NCBI GenBank assembly: GCA_002496805.1
Contig: DALO01000017.1
Location: 1 to 54,518, forward strand
From: Methanobacterium sp. UBA353
Lineage (GTDB): Archaea > Methanobacteriota > Methanobacteria > Methanobacteriales > Methanobacteriaceae
Direction: 5' to 3'
DNA: 54,518 nucleotides
Under the pieces are notes generated by a model that was not told where the DNA came from, did not search any database, and was given only the letters and a program-made list of their open reading frames with translations. This document shows positions 1 to 8,431 of this stretch, piece by piece; within the stretch, counting starts at the first letter, position 1; each line of letters starts with the position of its first letter. Position numbers and translations under genes: made by a program.

Positions 1-203
1 CCCATTAAAATTACACCCCCCTTTATTTATGTATTTAAAATGTTGTTCATCTTTATTTGAGATTGAATTTCATTATGGACTCTTTTTAGGTTGTGTGTTA
101 CGTTTATCAGGTTTTTTCTGCTGTTGTTTCTGTTAATTCGCGTGTTAGGAATTCTATGTGCTTTAAATTTTGTTTTTATATTTCCAAATAGCAATTCCAC
201 GGT
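1..203. other. Window-edge intergenic stretch, nothing recognised
   Basis: AT-rich sequence with no convincing gene on either strand. A 64-codon plus-strand frame (91-285) is hydrophobic and T-rich, has no ribosome binding site, and partly overlaps the more gene-like minus-strand frame at 204-371, so it is not called. Confidence 0.4.
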
Positions 204-371
204 TTATATTCGTTTAACAAACTCTAAGTTCCCGTTTGTGGTTTCCATTTTACGGGCCATTTGTTTAGTTAAAACATCATCATAGTCTGTTATTACGCTT
301 ACCCTGTCTTTAACAACGCATTTTTCCTGATCTAAACATTTTAAACAGTCGCTACAATAAATAAGATCCAA
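204..371 (-). CDS. Possible small Cys-rich protein or gene remnant
   Basis: A 55-residue minus-strand frame opens with a possible TTG at 371 and ends at TAA 204-206. It reads LDLIYCSDCLKCLDQEKC near the N-terminus, a C-x2-C-x2-C-x5-C arrangement that could bind zinc or an iron-sulfur cluster, followed by a normal-looking charged tail. There is no Shine-Dalgarno site; an A9 homopolymer (T9 on the coding strand) lies just upstream, so the frame may be the 3' end of a longer gene broken there. It lies 85 bp downstream of the ABC permease gene on the same strand. I do not recognise the family, and it could be a chance frame. Confidence 0.25.
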   Translation of the reverse strand: MDLIYCSDCLKCLDQEKCVVKDRVSVITDYDDVLTKQMARKMETTNGNLEFVKRI

Positions 372-456
372 CCAAAAAAAAATGTTTATTAATTATAAAC
401 AAGCTCAAAATGAATCATTTCTGTGGAAATTATTTTTATTAAAAAATTAAAAATGA

Positions 457-1596
457 TTACTTATTCCCTTTTTTCAATGACAATACTGCCAGTACTAAAA
501 ACAGAAAAGCAAATAATAGCAAAATTGCCAGATCCAACCATATTTTATCCAATCCCCATCCTTTAAGCATTACTGCGCGGCAAGCATTTGCTGCATATGT
601 TGGAGGCACCAAATATGATAGAGGCCTTAACCATTCAGGTATGGCTTGAATGGGCCAAAAAACACCTGAAAGTAAGAAAGCTGGTAAAACAACAAATGGA
701 AAAAATTGTATAGCTTGTTCTGGCCTTTTAGCAAGGCTAGAAAGCAGTATTCCCAGGGCTTGACAAGTTACAGCCAGAATGGCTATTGCTATAAATGCCA
801 GCAATACATTGCCCACAATTATTATGTTGAAAACTAATATAGCCACCGATAGTAAAATTACTACTTGTAATGTTCCCAATGTTCCAAATGTAATTGCGTA
901 TCCCGTTACAACCTCTCCTTCAGTTACTGGACTGGCTAATACTCTTTCCAGTGTACCATTTGCTCTTTCTCCCACGAAAGTGATGAGGGTGAGAATGGTT
1001 GTAAGTAAGTATACTACGAAGGCCAGGATTCCTGGCACCAAAAAGTCAACAAACTCGGCATCATCCCCGTAAATTGGATCAGAGGTTATTTTTAAAGGTG
1101 TACTAACTCCTTCATCTGTCATGGTGTCGGAAAGGGCCTCGTTAACCGTTTTAACTATGGCCTGTTTTATGTTGGTTATGCTGTCATCACCCATGATTAT
1201 GATCTCTGCGCTATCTGAATAAGATGTATTTTTTGTCTTTAAAATAGCATTTTTGCTGAAGTCCTCAGGGAATGTAATAACTGCTGATGACTTACCCTCT
1301 TTCACTTCTTTTCGGGCTTCATCTACATTACTCATATTTTTGATGTTTAGAACCTCATTATCCAAGTTTGAAATTATCTTTTCTGAAAAGTAAGTGGTTT
1401 CTCCCATGGGTGAGGTGAATCCCTGGTCTTGATTTACAATTATAACATCCACATCCTCCACATCTCCACTGAATGCCAGACCAAATATGCACATGGCAAA
1501 TATTGGTGCCAGGAACAACAAAGTAAGGGTACGCTTATCATTGGCCACATCACGGAATAGTCTGCGGCTCACAGCCATAACACGATGAAATTTCAT
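457..1596 (-). CDS. ABC-2 type exporter permease
   Basis: Membrane subunit of an ABC-2 exporter, 379 residues. One N-terminal membrane segment (about residues 24-44) is followed by a large extracellular domain of about 140 residues and five or six C-terminal membrane segments (from about 185 on), which is the layout of the YhfK/DrrB-like ABC2_membrane_3 family. The stretch after the soluble domain (FVGERANGTLERVLASPV) is the typical cytoplasmic coupling loop of this family. Its start overlaps the end of the ATPase gene by 4 bp, so the two are co-translated and form one transporter. The substrate cannot be read from sequence; relatives export drugs, antibiotics or lipids. A TrmB regulator is encoded divergently. 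Confidence 0.9.
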   Translation of the reverse strand: MKFHRVMAVSRRLFRDVANDKRTLTLLFLAPIFAMCIFGLAFSGDVEDVDVIIVNQDQGFTSPMGETTYFSEKIISNLDNEVLNIKNMSNVDEARKEVKEGKSSAVITFPEDFSKNAILKTKNTSYSDSAEIIIMGDDSITNIKQAIVKTVNEALSDTMTDEGVSTPLKITSDPIYGDDAEFVDFLVPGILAFVVYLLTTILTLITFVGERANGTLERVLASPVTEGEVVTGYAITFGTLGTLQVVILLSVAILVFNIIIVGNVLLAFIAIAILAVTCQALGILLSSLAKRPEQAIQFFPFVVLPAFLLSGVFWPIQAIPEWLRPLSYLVPPTYAANACRAVMLKGWGLDKIWLDLAILLLFAFLFLVLAVLSLKKGNK

Positions 1597-2348
1597 GGCC
1601 TCACCCTATTTTGGGCTTCATCTTTTTTAGAAAATGCGAGGAATGCATCCTCCAAAGAATCCTTCCCACTCTCTTTAAGAATTTTTTGAGGCGTATCTTC
1701 GGCTATTAAATGGCCTCTCTTCATAAAACCTATTCGATCACAGTGTCGTGCCTCATCCATATAATGAGTGGTTATTAAGATTGTCACTCCACCTTCCCGT
1801 AACTGGTTAAAGTACTTCCAGAAAGAAACTCTTAGTTCTGGGTCAACCCCCACTGTAGGTTCATCAAGGAAAAGCAGTTCAGGCTGGTGGATGAGAGTGC
1901 AGGCCAGTGAAACACGATGTTTCATCCCTCCTGAAAGGTTTTCCACCATTTCATGAACCCAATGGACAAGATCGACGATTTTTAATAGTTCTTCTTCTCT
2001 TTTTTCCATTTCCGTTTTTTTTAGGTTGAATACCCTCCCATAGAATTTCATGTTCTGGTCCACGGTTAGTCCCAAGTATACTCCTGTTTCCTGAGGCATG
2101 TACCCTATCTTTGAGGCGTTTTTACCGTCAGGAATTTTTTCACCCATTACTTGGGCACTTCCTGAGGTTGGGTTGCTGATACTGGTCAGCATTTTGATTA
2201 GAGTAGTTTTACCAGCACCATTTGGGCCTAATAAACCATATATTTCCCCTTTCTTCACTTTTAAGTCCAGATTATTCACTGCTGTGAAGTTACCATATTT
2301 TTTGGTGAGATGGTTGGTCTTAATGGCGTATTCGTTTTCTGAATTCAC
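1593..2348 (-). CDS. ABC exporter ATP-binding subunit (DrrA-like)
   Basis: Nucleotide-binding subunit driving the adjacent permease, about 251 residues. Walker A is GPNGAGKTT (about residue 47), the signature is LSGGMKHRV, Walker B is LLFLDEPTVGVDP and the switch histidine is in ITTHYMDEA, so all catalytic motifs are present. GTG at 2348 is chosen as start because AAGGTG sits just upstream (2355-2360); a frame-compatible GTG at 2357 lies inside that ribosome binding site. The architecture with the C-terminal extension is that of DrrA/CcmA-type exporters. Co-transcribed with the permease gene. Confidence 0.9.
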   Translation of the reverse strand: MNSENEYAIKTNHLTKKYGNFTAVNNLDLKVKKGEIYGLLGPNGAGKTTLIKMLTSISNPTSGSAQVMGEKIPDGKNASKIGYMPQETGVYLGLTVDQNMKFYGRVFNLKKTEMEKREEELLKIVDLVHWVHEMVENLSGGMKHRVSLACTLIHQPELLFLDEPTVGVDPELRVSFWKYFNQLREGGVTILITTHYMDEARHCDRIGFMKRGHLIAEDTPQKILKESGKDSLEDAFLAFSKKDEAQNRVRP

Positions 2349-2421
2349 ATTTTTCACCTTCTATTCATCATGCTAAATGATCACACCAGAAAAACACTTA
2401 AAGATTTTGTCACTAATAGAG

Positions 2422-2428
2422 TATAAAA
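2422..2428 (+). promoter_or_regulatory. TATA box of the TrmB-type regulator gene
   Basis: TATAAAA lies about 85 bp before the GTG start, which puts transcription start near 2450 and leaves a leader of about 60 nt ending in an AGAGGAGG ribosome binding site. The 160-bp gap also holds the start region of the divergent ABC operon. Confidence 0.45.
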
Positions 2429-2510
2429 TGAAACAGAACATGAGTTAAGGATTATTGAGAAATATAAAAAAACCAACCAAAAATAACTAAAACCAAGAGG
2501 AGGAAAAATT

Positions 2511-3314
2511 GTGACTTTAAGCAGGAAATCCATGGAAGCACTGAAACTTATGGGGCTCACTGATTATGAAACACGAGCATATGTGGGTTTAACATCTCTT
2601 ATTTCCGCCACTGCAAATGAAATAAGTTTAGCTACAAATGTACCCCGATCAAAGGTATATCAGGTCCTAAAAAGCCTGGTAGAAAAAGGTTTCATTGAGA
2701 TGAGTAGGGGAAAACCCTTAAAATTCACAGTTATCCCTCCACACGAAGTTTTCAAGCAATCCAGAAACCATATCCATAACACCATGGAACAGGCAGAAGC
2801 AGAACTGAACCTGGTTTATGAAAGCCAGATCCCTCAAGTCCCAGCACCCATATGGTTACTACACGGTCAAGAAAAAATTGTGAACAAAGAGTTGGAAATA
2901 ATAACACGTACAAAAGAATCTTTGTTCATAATGGGAGGTTTAATGTTTCCAGGAGAGCCAGATATGCTTAAACCTGCTCTTAATAAATCAATAGAAAAAG
3001 GTGTTGATATAAAAATGCTCACTGCTCCCTTATGCAGGGTGGATGATGTTGAAGTTTCCACAAAAGAGATTCTGGGAGACTTAGCTCTGAAAATAAAATT
3101 TTTCCCTGTCCCATTTATAAAATTTGTTGTAAGGGATAGAAAGGAGATGATGATAGTTTTCTGCAAACTTTCCGGCAATAATGCACTATCTGAAACTGCA
3201 ATAGCTATATGGAATCAGTATCAGGAATTTGTGGATACCATATCCGGCCTTTATGATTTCATATGGAACACGGACTACTTCAATCAAGACTCCCCACCCA
3301 TTTTTAAAGGTTAA
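2511..3314 (+). CDS. TrmB-family transcriptional regulator
   Basis: DNA-binding regulator of 267 residues. Residues about 10-75 form a TrmB winged helix (LMGLTDYETRAYVGL ... ANEISLATNVPRSKVYQVLKSLVEKGFIE), followed by a short coiled linker and a C-terminal TrmB_C/phospholipase-D-like sensor domain (about 115-260). The GTG start follows AGAGGAGG at 8 nt. In archaea TrmB proteins respond to sugars or other small ligands. The gene is divergent from the ABC exporter and followed closely by a glycosyltransferase, so either is a plausible target; this is inference from position. Confidence 0.85.
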   Translation: MTLSRKSMEALKLMGLTDYETRAYVGLTSLISATANEISLATNVPRSKVYQVLKSLVEKGFIEMSRGKPLKFTVIPPHEVFKQSRNHIHNTMEQAEAELNLVYESQIPQVPAPIWLLHGQEKIVNKELEIITRTKESLFIMGGLMFPGEPDMLKPALNKSIEKGVDIKMLTAPLCRVDDVEVSTKEILGDLALKIKFFPVPFIKFVVRDRKEMMIVFCKLSGNNALSETAIAIWNQYQEFVDTISGLYDFIWNTDYFNQDSPPIFKG

Positions 3315-3357
3315 ATTAATATGTATTATATCCATGAATAGAGAAAAAGGTTTAAAA

Positions 3358-4422
3358 ATGAAAGCATTACTCACAGTAACTGGACGTGGTATGGGAGGAG
3401 ATGCAGTTATAGCTCTCAATATCGCCCTTGATCTTGAAAAACAGGGTGTGCAATGTGAATTTGCGCTTGATCACAATGCCCCAGGATTATTATTTAAGAA
3501 AAAAGGAACCCCATGGCATAAGATCAGTATTCCCCAGGCCGGAGGACACTCTGCCAACAAATACACCCTATTAAAAGCCAGTGGAAAATCCCTTTTAGCA
3601 GCAAGAGAAGGGGCTAAATTAATCCGAAAGATAAACCCTGACATAGTGGTAGGAATAATTGGAGGTGGAGCAATTATTGGCGCTTTATCAGCCAGACTTG
3701 CCAATATCCCATCATTGGGAGTGGTTGCCACACCAACAGACTCTAAAGTCTTGTCTAAACTTACTGATATCATCGCGCTGCCCGAATCACCATTGTTCAG
3801 ACAGGATATAGTAGAAGAAGTCCAATTAAATTCTAAAACCAAAGTTCATTCCTCTTATTTACCCGTAAATCCTGATATTGTAAGTGGGAATCGTGAAAAT
3901 GCCGTAAAAACCATGCCTCCAGGTTTCAGGAAGGATTTGCCCACTGTATTATTCTCCTCAGGATCATCCCTATTTGAAAAAATGGCCCAGGCTGCCGGTG
4001 AAATAGGCAAAAGACATTTAGAAGCCAACATCCTGGTGGTTGGTGAACCACTTAAAGATGAATTCAGGGAATATCTAAAATCAACACTGAACTTGGGATA
4101 TGTTGACAATCTACCTGATCTGTACCAACTCGCTGATTTGGTTGTGCTGTCTGATGACGGGCTAATGGTCCACGAAGCTCTGGCATGCGAATTACCGATT
4201 ATTACGCTTCTTAAAGTTAAATATGGTCGATACCATAACATGGAAGGAATATTCCCAGGTGCAGTGATAGAATGTGAACTGGACAAATTAGAAAATCAAA
4301 TTCAATATGTTTTGGGGAAAAATGATGTAATAAAAGATAAAAGTAAATTTTATGCTGAATTGATTCAGAATGCTTCACCAAAAATAGCAAGGATAATAAA
4401 AGAAAAAATTAAAGAGAAATAA
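3358..4422 (+). CDS. MurG-like glycosyltransferase (GT-B fold)
   Basis: About 354 residues with the GT28/MurG-like two-domain plan: a glycine-rich N-terminal loop (TGRGMGGDAVIALNIAL), a second glycine-rich segment (VGIIGGGAIIGALSARLANIPSLG) and a C-terminal nucleotide-sugar domain with DLYQLADLVVLSDDGLMVHEALACELP, equivalent to the donor-binding motif of the family. ATG at 3358 is preferred since AAAAAGG stands 7 nt before it; an in-frame ATG at 3334 has no such site. Methanobacteriales build pseudomurein, so a role in cell-wall or glycolipid synthesis is possible, but acceptor and donor are unknown. Starts 43 bp after the TrmB gene, probably one operon. Confidence 0.7.
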   Translation: MKALLTVTGRGMGGDAVIALNIALDLEKQGVQCEFALDHNAPGLLFKKKGTPWHKISIPQAGGHSANKYTLLKASGKSLLAAREGAKLIRKINPDIVVGIIGGGAIIGALSARLANIPSLGVVATPTDSKVLSKLTDIIALPESPLFRQDIVEEVQLNSKTKVHSSYLPVNPDIVSGNRENAVKTMPPGFRKDLPTVLFSSGSSLFEKMAQAAGEIGKRHLEANILVVGEPLKDEFREYLKSTLNLGYVDNLPDLYQLADLVVLSDDGLMVHEALACELPIITLLKVKYGRYHNMEGIFPGAVIECELDKLENQIQYVLGKNDVIKDKSKFYAELIQNASPKIARIIKEKIKEK

Positions 4423-4492
4423 ATTGGATTTGATTCTTTCCCCTTATCTGATTCGATTTATCAGAAATAATTTAATTTCATATTGGATTCAT

Positions 4493-5794
4493 TTAACCAT
4501 ATTTAGCTAAAAAATGCAATAATTTGTAGAGAGCATCAGTTGAAGGATGAGATTCGATGAAATCATCAAAATCAAAGGTTTTATAACCATCTTTAATCAT
4601 TTTTGCCAAGTATGGCATGCTAGTTCGGGAAGATGGTGATATTGAGTATGCTCCAGTAATTTCACCATTTTCTATGTTTGTTGACAGTTTGGTTAGACCA
4701 GTATTACCATCTAAGACATTCCAAAACGATCCTGGACCTGCCGAACCTCGAATACGCACATCAAATTCATTCGAAGCCTTTTTAGATTCGGTTTTTAAAA
4801 AACTCACCGGATAATAAAGAGTTAAAGACTGAGGTATGAGATGATAATCCATAGTTGAAGATATACCACACGCATTCCTGGCAGCAACCAAACCTTCCAT
4901 GCGGGCCACTGGAGTGTTGTTTACCGTGTTTACCACGTCCCCAGCAGCATAAATAGAAGGATTACTCGTTTGCATTTGCTTATTTACCTCTATGTGCCCC
5001 TTAGATCCCATCTTAACCATGCCTTTTATTATTTCAGTGTTTGGAGTCATCCCTGTCGCCAAAAAAGACAATCCCTTAATCTCTCCATTGGACGTGATGA
5101 TGTTTTCACGAGTTATCTCATTAACTTTCACGTTTTCATGGACATTTACACCATTAAGAAGATTTTTAACGACATATTCTTTGATTTCATCATCTAAATT
5201 CTTTAAAAACTGACCTCTGCATAGTATATTAACATTACTGCCTAACGAAGCGAATATTCCCGCAAATTCAGAGGCTATTACCCCACTACCCACAATATTA
5301 AGATTTTCCGGAACATTTTTTAGGTCAAGAACATCTTTGTAAGTAAGGGCATGCTCTGCACCATTTATGGGAGGTATAAATGGCCTGGCACCAGTCGCTA
5401 TTATGAGTCTATCGTAACTATGTTCCTTTCCATTTGCTACCACATTCTCCTGACTAACCCTTGACACTTCACCAGTGACTATTTCTACTCCAGATTCTCT
5501 GGTTTCATGTTTCAATACATTTTCTATTTTACGTGTGACCTTTTTAATACCATCTGCAACTTGTGAATAATCAATTAAGTGTTTTTGAGGGATAATACCC
5601 ATTTTTTGAAATTTTTCTGAGTCTTGATAAAATTTAACCACATCATTAAAACCACAAATAACCATACAACCCTCATGAAGACAGGTTCCACCAATATGCT
5701 TCTTTTCTATCAATGTGACGTTTGCTTCAAGTTGTGCTGCTCCCATGGCAGCTGAACGCCCTGCTGGACCTCCTCCAATAATCACTATTTTCAT
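4493..5794 (-). CDS. FAD-dependent pyridine nucleotide-disulfide oxidoreductase (dihydrolipoamide dehydrogenase-like)
   Basis: 433 residues. FAD-binding GGGPAGRSAA at residues 7-16, redox-active disulfide C38-LHEG-C43, second dinucleotide loop GSGVIASEFAGIF (about 168), the YAAGDV FAD motif (about 285), and a dimerisation domain ending in HP (H416-P417), the position of the catalytic His in lipoamide dehydrogenase and mercuric reductase. All key residues are present, so it is likely an active NAD(P)H-dependent disulfide or metal reductase. No lipoyl-enzyme genes are nearby, so the classical lipoamide role is doubtful. A GGGGATTT ribosome binding site precedes the ATG. Confidence 0.8.
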   Translation of the reverse strand: MKIVIIGGGPAGRSAAMGAAQLEANVTLIEKKHIGGTCLHEGCMVICGFNDVVKFYQDSEKFQKMGIIPQKHLIDYSQVADGIKKVTRKIENVLKHETRESGVEIVTGEVSRVSQENVVANGKEHSYDRLIIATGARPFIPPINGAEHALTYKDVLDLKNVPENLNIVGSGVIASEFAGIFASLGSNVNILCRGQFLKNLDDEIKEYVVKNLLNGVNVHENVKVNEITRENIITSNGEIKGLSFLATGMTPNTEIIKGMVKMGSKGHIEVNKQMQTSNPSIYAAGDVVNTVNNTPVARMEGLVAARNACGISSTMDYHLIPQSLTLYYPVSFLKTESKKASNEFDVRIRGSAGPGSFWNVLDGNTGLTKLSTNIENGEITGAYSISPSSRTSMPYLAKMIKDGYKTFDFDDFIESHPSTDALYKLLHFLAKYG

Positions 5795-6013
5795 TTTTTA
5801 AATCCCCAAAATCTGATAATTAAATTATTTAGGTGGGTCCCAACATTATCCGTACCCAAGATATTTATATGGTGATGATCATCTATTAAAATAACTAAAT
5901 TGTTCTGTGATAATCAATCAGAACTTTTTTTAAATACTAAAATGAATTAAATTCAAATTTACTTCAAATTAAGCATAACTCAATCTTATAAATAAGTATA
6001 AAAGGTGATAATC

Positions 6014-6259
6014 TTGTGTATAGCAGCACCCGCACAAATTATAGAAATCAAAGATAACGTGGCCACTGTTGACTTTGGCGGAGTAAGACAACAAGCCAAA
6101 CTGGATTTAGTTGAAGATGCAGATATCGGTCGCTATGTTCTGGTTCATTCCGGATACGCAATCGAGGTCCTATCTGACGAGGAAGCTCAAGAATCCCTTG
6201 AAGCATGGGATGAACTTCTAAAAATTATGGAAGAGGATGCTGAAGAATTAGAAAGTTGA
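6014..6259 (+). CDS. hypC: [NiFe]-hydrogenase maturation chaperone HypC
   Basis: HypC/HupF family, 81 residues, which carries the Fe(CN)2CO group with HypD and delivers it to the large subunit of [NiFe] hydrogenases such as Frh, Mvh or Eha/Ehb of methanogens. The start is TTG at 6014: the essential N-terminal Met-Cys (MCIAAPAQ, Cys2) results only from this codon, and AGGTGAT lies just upstream; a GTG at 6005 is inside that site and would bury Cys2. The beta-barrel core VDFGGVRQQAKLDLVEDADIGRYVLVHSGYAIEVL is typical. No other hyp genes are in the window. Confidence 0.93.
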   Translation: MCIAAPAQIIEIKDNVATVDFGGVRQQAKLDLVEDADIGRYVLVHSGYAIEVLSDEEAQESLEAWDELLKIMEEDAEELES

Positions 6260-6364
6260 AAAACGTTTTCCGGTTTAATATCTGAATATGATTTTTTCAA
6301 TCCTTGATTTTTATTATTTTTTTAATGTCCAACATGATCAGACAATGAATCCGTGAATGATATA

Positions 6365-6868
6365 CTAATAAATTGAAACTTTTTTTATTCCAGGGATTTT
6401 GAGGAATTTATTAAACATTTCTCCTTTGACTGGTTTTTCCGTGATTATGGTGAGTTTAGGATGTTCTTCGAGTTCAGGGTCTCCAGCATGGGCTTGGCGG
6501 ATGCTTATATTTTGTTCTGATATTAAATGAGTAGCAGTGGCCAGTATTCCAGGAGTACCTGCTTGGGCTTCTATTTCCACAACTCCAAACCCCAAATCAC
6601 TAGCTACATTTTTAAGTAGGGCCCCGGCAGGGAATATATTGCCAAATATTGCTGCCAATTCCTGGTCATCCATGATCACATCTACTGTGGCCCGGATAGA
6701 TCTGCGGTCTACACCTGCTCCCCTAGCTAGTGCTACGTCATTTATTTCCACATCACCACAGTAAATTTTACCATTTTCACCTACTCTGAGTCCTAATTCA
6801 ATTATTTTACGTGCAACTCCCATTCTCGCTGGAAATTTTTCAAATTTGTGTTTTACGCGATCCCACAT
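6365..6868 (-). CDS. ACT-domain amino-acid regulator, candidate TrpY-like repressor
   Basis: 167 residues. The N-terminal half looks like a helix-turn-helix (ARKIIELGLRV ... ALARGAGVDRRSIRATVDVI), the C-terminal half (about 90-167) is an ACT-type ligand domain (VVEIEAQAGTPGILATATHLISEQNISI). It fits the archaeal family described as regulators of amino-acid metabolism with an ACT domain. In Methanothermobacter the tryptophan repressor gene trpY is divergent from trpE and binds TGTACA boxes between them; this gene has that position and the boxes are present. I infer it regulates the trp operon in response to tryptophan, but I could not verify homology to TrpY. GGAG precedes the ATG. Confidence 0.7.
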   Translation of the reverse strand: MWDRVKHKFEKFPARMGVARKIIELGLRVGENGKIYCGDVEINDVALARGAGVDRRSIRATVDVIMDDQELAAIFGNIFPAGALLKNVASDLGFGVVEIEAQAGTPGILATATHLISEQNISIRQAHAGDPELEEHPKLTIITEKPVKGEMFNKFLKIPGIKKVSIY

Positions 6869-6959
6869 TTTATATTCTCCATGATAATTTTCATAGATTA
6901 ATTTTTGATGAATTTTTTTTATTTTAATGATTTTCTTTAATCTTCATTAGGCATTAGCC

Positions 6960-7005
6960 ATATATTTAGTTTTATGTACATTTATGTACTCTAAAGATTT
7001 AAATA
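6960..7005. promoter_or_regulatory. Overlapping divergent trp promoters with two TRP-box-like sites
   Basis: Two copies of TTTATGTAC start at 6972 and 6982; the first continues to TGTACA at 6975-6980, the second reads TGTACT at 6985-6990. They are spaced exactly 10 bp, one helical turn. A plus-strand TATA box TTTAAATA (6998-7005) faces trpE and a minus-strand AAATATAT (about 6960-6967) faces the ACT regulator, so a protein bound to the boxes would block both. TGTACA is the published TRP-box consensus of Methanothermobacter TrpY. Confidence 0.65.
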
Positions 7006-7039
7006 ATACTATAAAGTATATGAGTGTCAATGACTAAAT

Positions 7040-8431
7040 ATGGTGAAACAATGCAAGGTAGTGAATGCTTTTGGCGAATATAAAATCAAAAATCTAGAAG
7101 TCAGAAAAACTAGAATAAACTTTGACTCCCCATTTGACCTTTTTAAAAAAATATACTCAGAATATTCCAGTAATTTCCTTTTCGAGTCTATGGAAAGTGA
7201 TAGTGGCTTAGCAAGATATTCAGTTCTTGGATTCAAACCAGTTGCAACTCTCAAAGCCCACAATGGAATTCTTGAAATCAAAAAAGAAGATGAAAAAGAA
7301 GAAATTGAAACTCCAAATCCATTTAATCAGCTAAAAAACATTATTGGAAATGGCAGCACTGAAAAAGGATTTCGTGGAGGTCTTGTTGGATACGTCTCTT
7401 ACGAATCAGTACGATATTTCGAATCCATCCCCTTGCAAGTAGGACCAACCCCAGATTTTGAGTTCGGATTATTTTTGGACGCCATAATCTTTGATAGACT
7501 TCAAAATAAATGTGAATACGTTACTCTGGGAGAAAATCGTCTGGATGAAATCAAGTCAATATCAAGAAATGAAATCAAGAAGGGCACACTAACCTTTGAA
7601 GAAAAGAACCATCACTATTCTCAAGATAACTTCCAAAAAATGATTTTTGAAGCTAAAAAAAGAATTAAAGCAGGTGAAATATTCCAGAGTGTTATTTCCA
7701 ATGCTAAAGAATACAAAATTAAAGGGAACAAACTCCATTTTTACGAAACTCTCCGTAAAATCAACCCTTCACCATATATGTATCATTTGAAGCTGGGAGA
7801 AAGGGAAGTTATAGGTTCCAGCCCAGAGATGCTGGTCCGGGTGGAAGGAAAAAAAATTGAAACATACCCCATAGCCGGGACAAGAAAACGTGGAAAAACG
7901 CCTAAAGAAGACTTAAAACTTGAATTAGAACTTTTAACCGATGAAAAAGAAAGGGCTGAGCATTTGATGCTGGTAGATTTGGCTCGTAATGATATTGGGA
8001 AAGTGAGTGAATTTGGAACTGTCCATGTTCCTGAATACATGAAAATCAAAAAATTCTCACACGTGCAACACATCGTGTCCGTGGTCAGAGGAAAATTACA
8101 GAATGATAAAAACTCGTTGGATGCATTTGCTTCCATCTTTCCGGCAGGTACGGTGAGTGGAGCCCCAAAAATCAGGGCCATGGAAATAATAAATGAACTG
8201 GAACATATCCCCCGTGGTCCCTATGCAGGGGCGGTAGGATATTTTGGTTTGAATGGAAATGCTGATTTTGCCATAACTATAAGAACTATGGTCTGTCATG
8301 GAGACAAGGCAAAGATACAGGCTGGAGCAGGGATAGTCCATGACTCTGTTCCAACCAATGAATATCACGAATGTGAGAACAAAGCCGAAGCCCTTTTTAG
8401 CGCACTCAAGATGTCAGGTGAAGCAAAATGA
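7040..8431 (+). CDS. trpE: Anthranilate synthase component I
   Basis: Converts chorismate and TrpG-derived ammonia to anthranilate, first step of tryptophan synthesis. Up to 463 residues. The feedback-site region (NFLFESMESDSGLARYSVLGF) corresponds to the LLES tryptophan pocket; the chorismate-binding C-terminal half carries IFPAGTVSGAPKIRAMEIIN and a GAGIVHDS stretch. The start is uncertain: ATG 7040 has no good ribosome binding site, while GTG 7061 gives MNAFGEYKI, which resembles the usual beginning of archaeal TrpE. First gene of a seven-gene operon; it overlaps trpG by 4 bp. Confidence 0.95.
   Translation: MVKQCKVVNAFGEYKIKNLEVRKTRINFDSPFDLFKKIYSEYSSNFLFESMESDSGLARYSVLGFKPVATLKAHNGILEIKKEDEKEEIETPNPFNQLKNIIGNGSTEKGFRGGLVGYVSYESVRYFESIPLQVGPTPDFEFGLFLDAIIFDRLQNKCEYVTLGENRLDEIKSISRNEIKKGTLTFEEKNHHYSQDNFQKMIFEAKKRIKAGEIFQSVISNAKEYKIKGNKLHFYETLRKINPSPYMYHLKLGEREVIGSSPEMLVRVEGKKIETYPIAGTRKRGKTPKEDLKLELELLTDEKERAEHLMLVDLARNDIGKVSEFGTVHVPEYMKIKKFSHVQHIVSVVRGKLQNDKNSLDAFASIFPAGTVSGAPKIRAMEIINELEHIPRGPYAGAVGYFGLNGNADFAITIRTMVCHGDKAKIQAGAGIVHDSVPTNEYHECENKAEALFSALKMSGEAK

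Noticed and set aside
91..285. 64-codon hydrophobic plus-strand frame
   Set aside because: No ribosome binding site, T-rich codons, and overlaps a more protein-like frame on the other strand.
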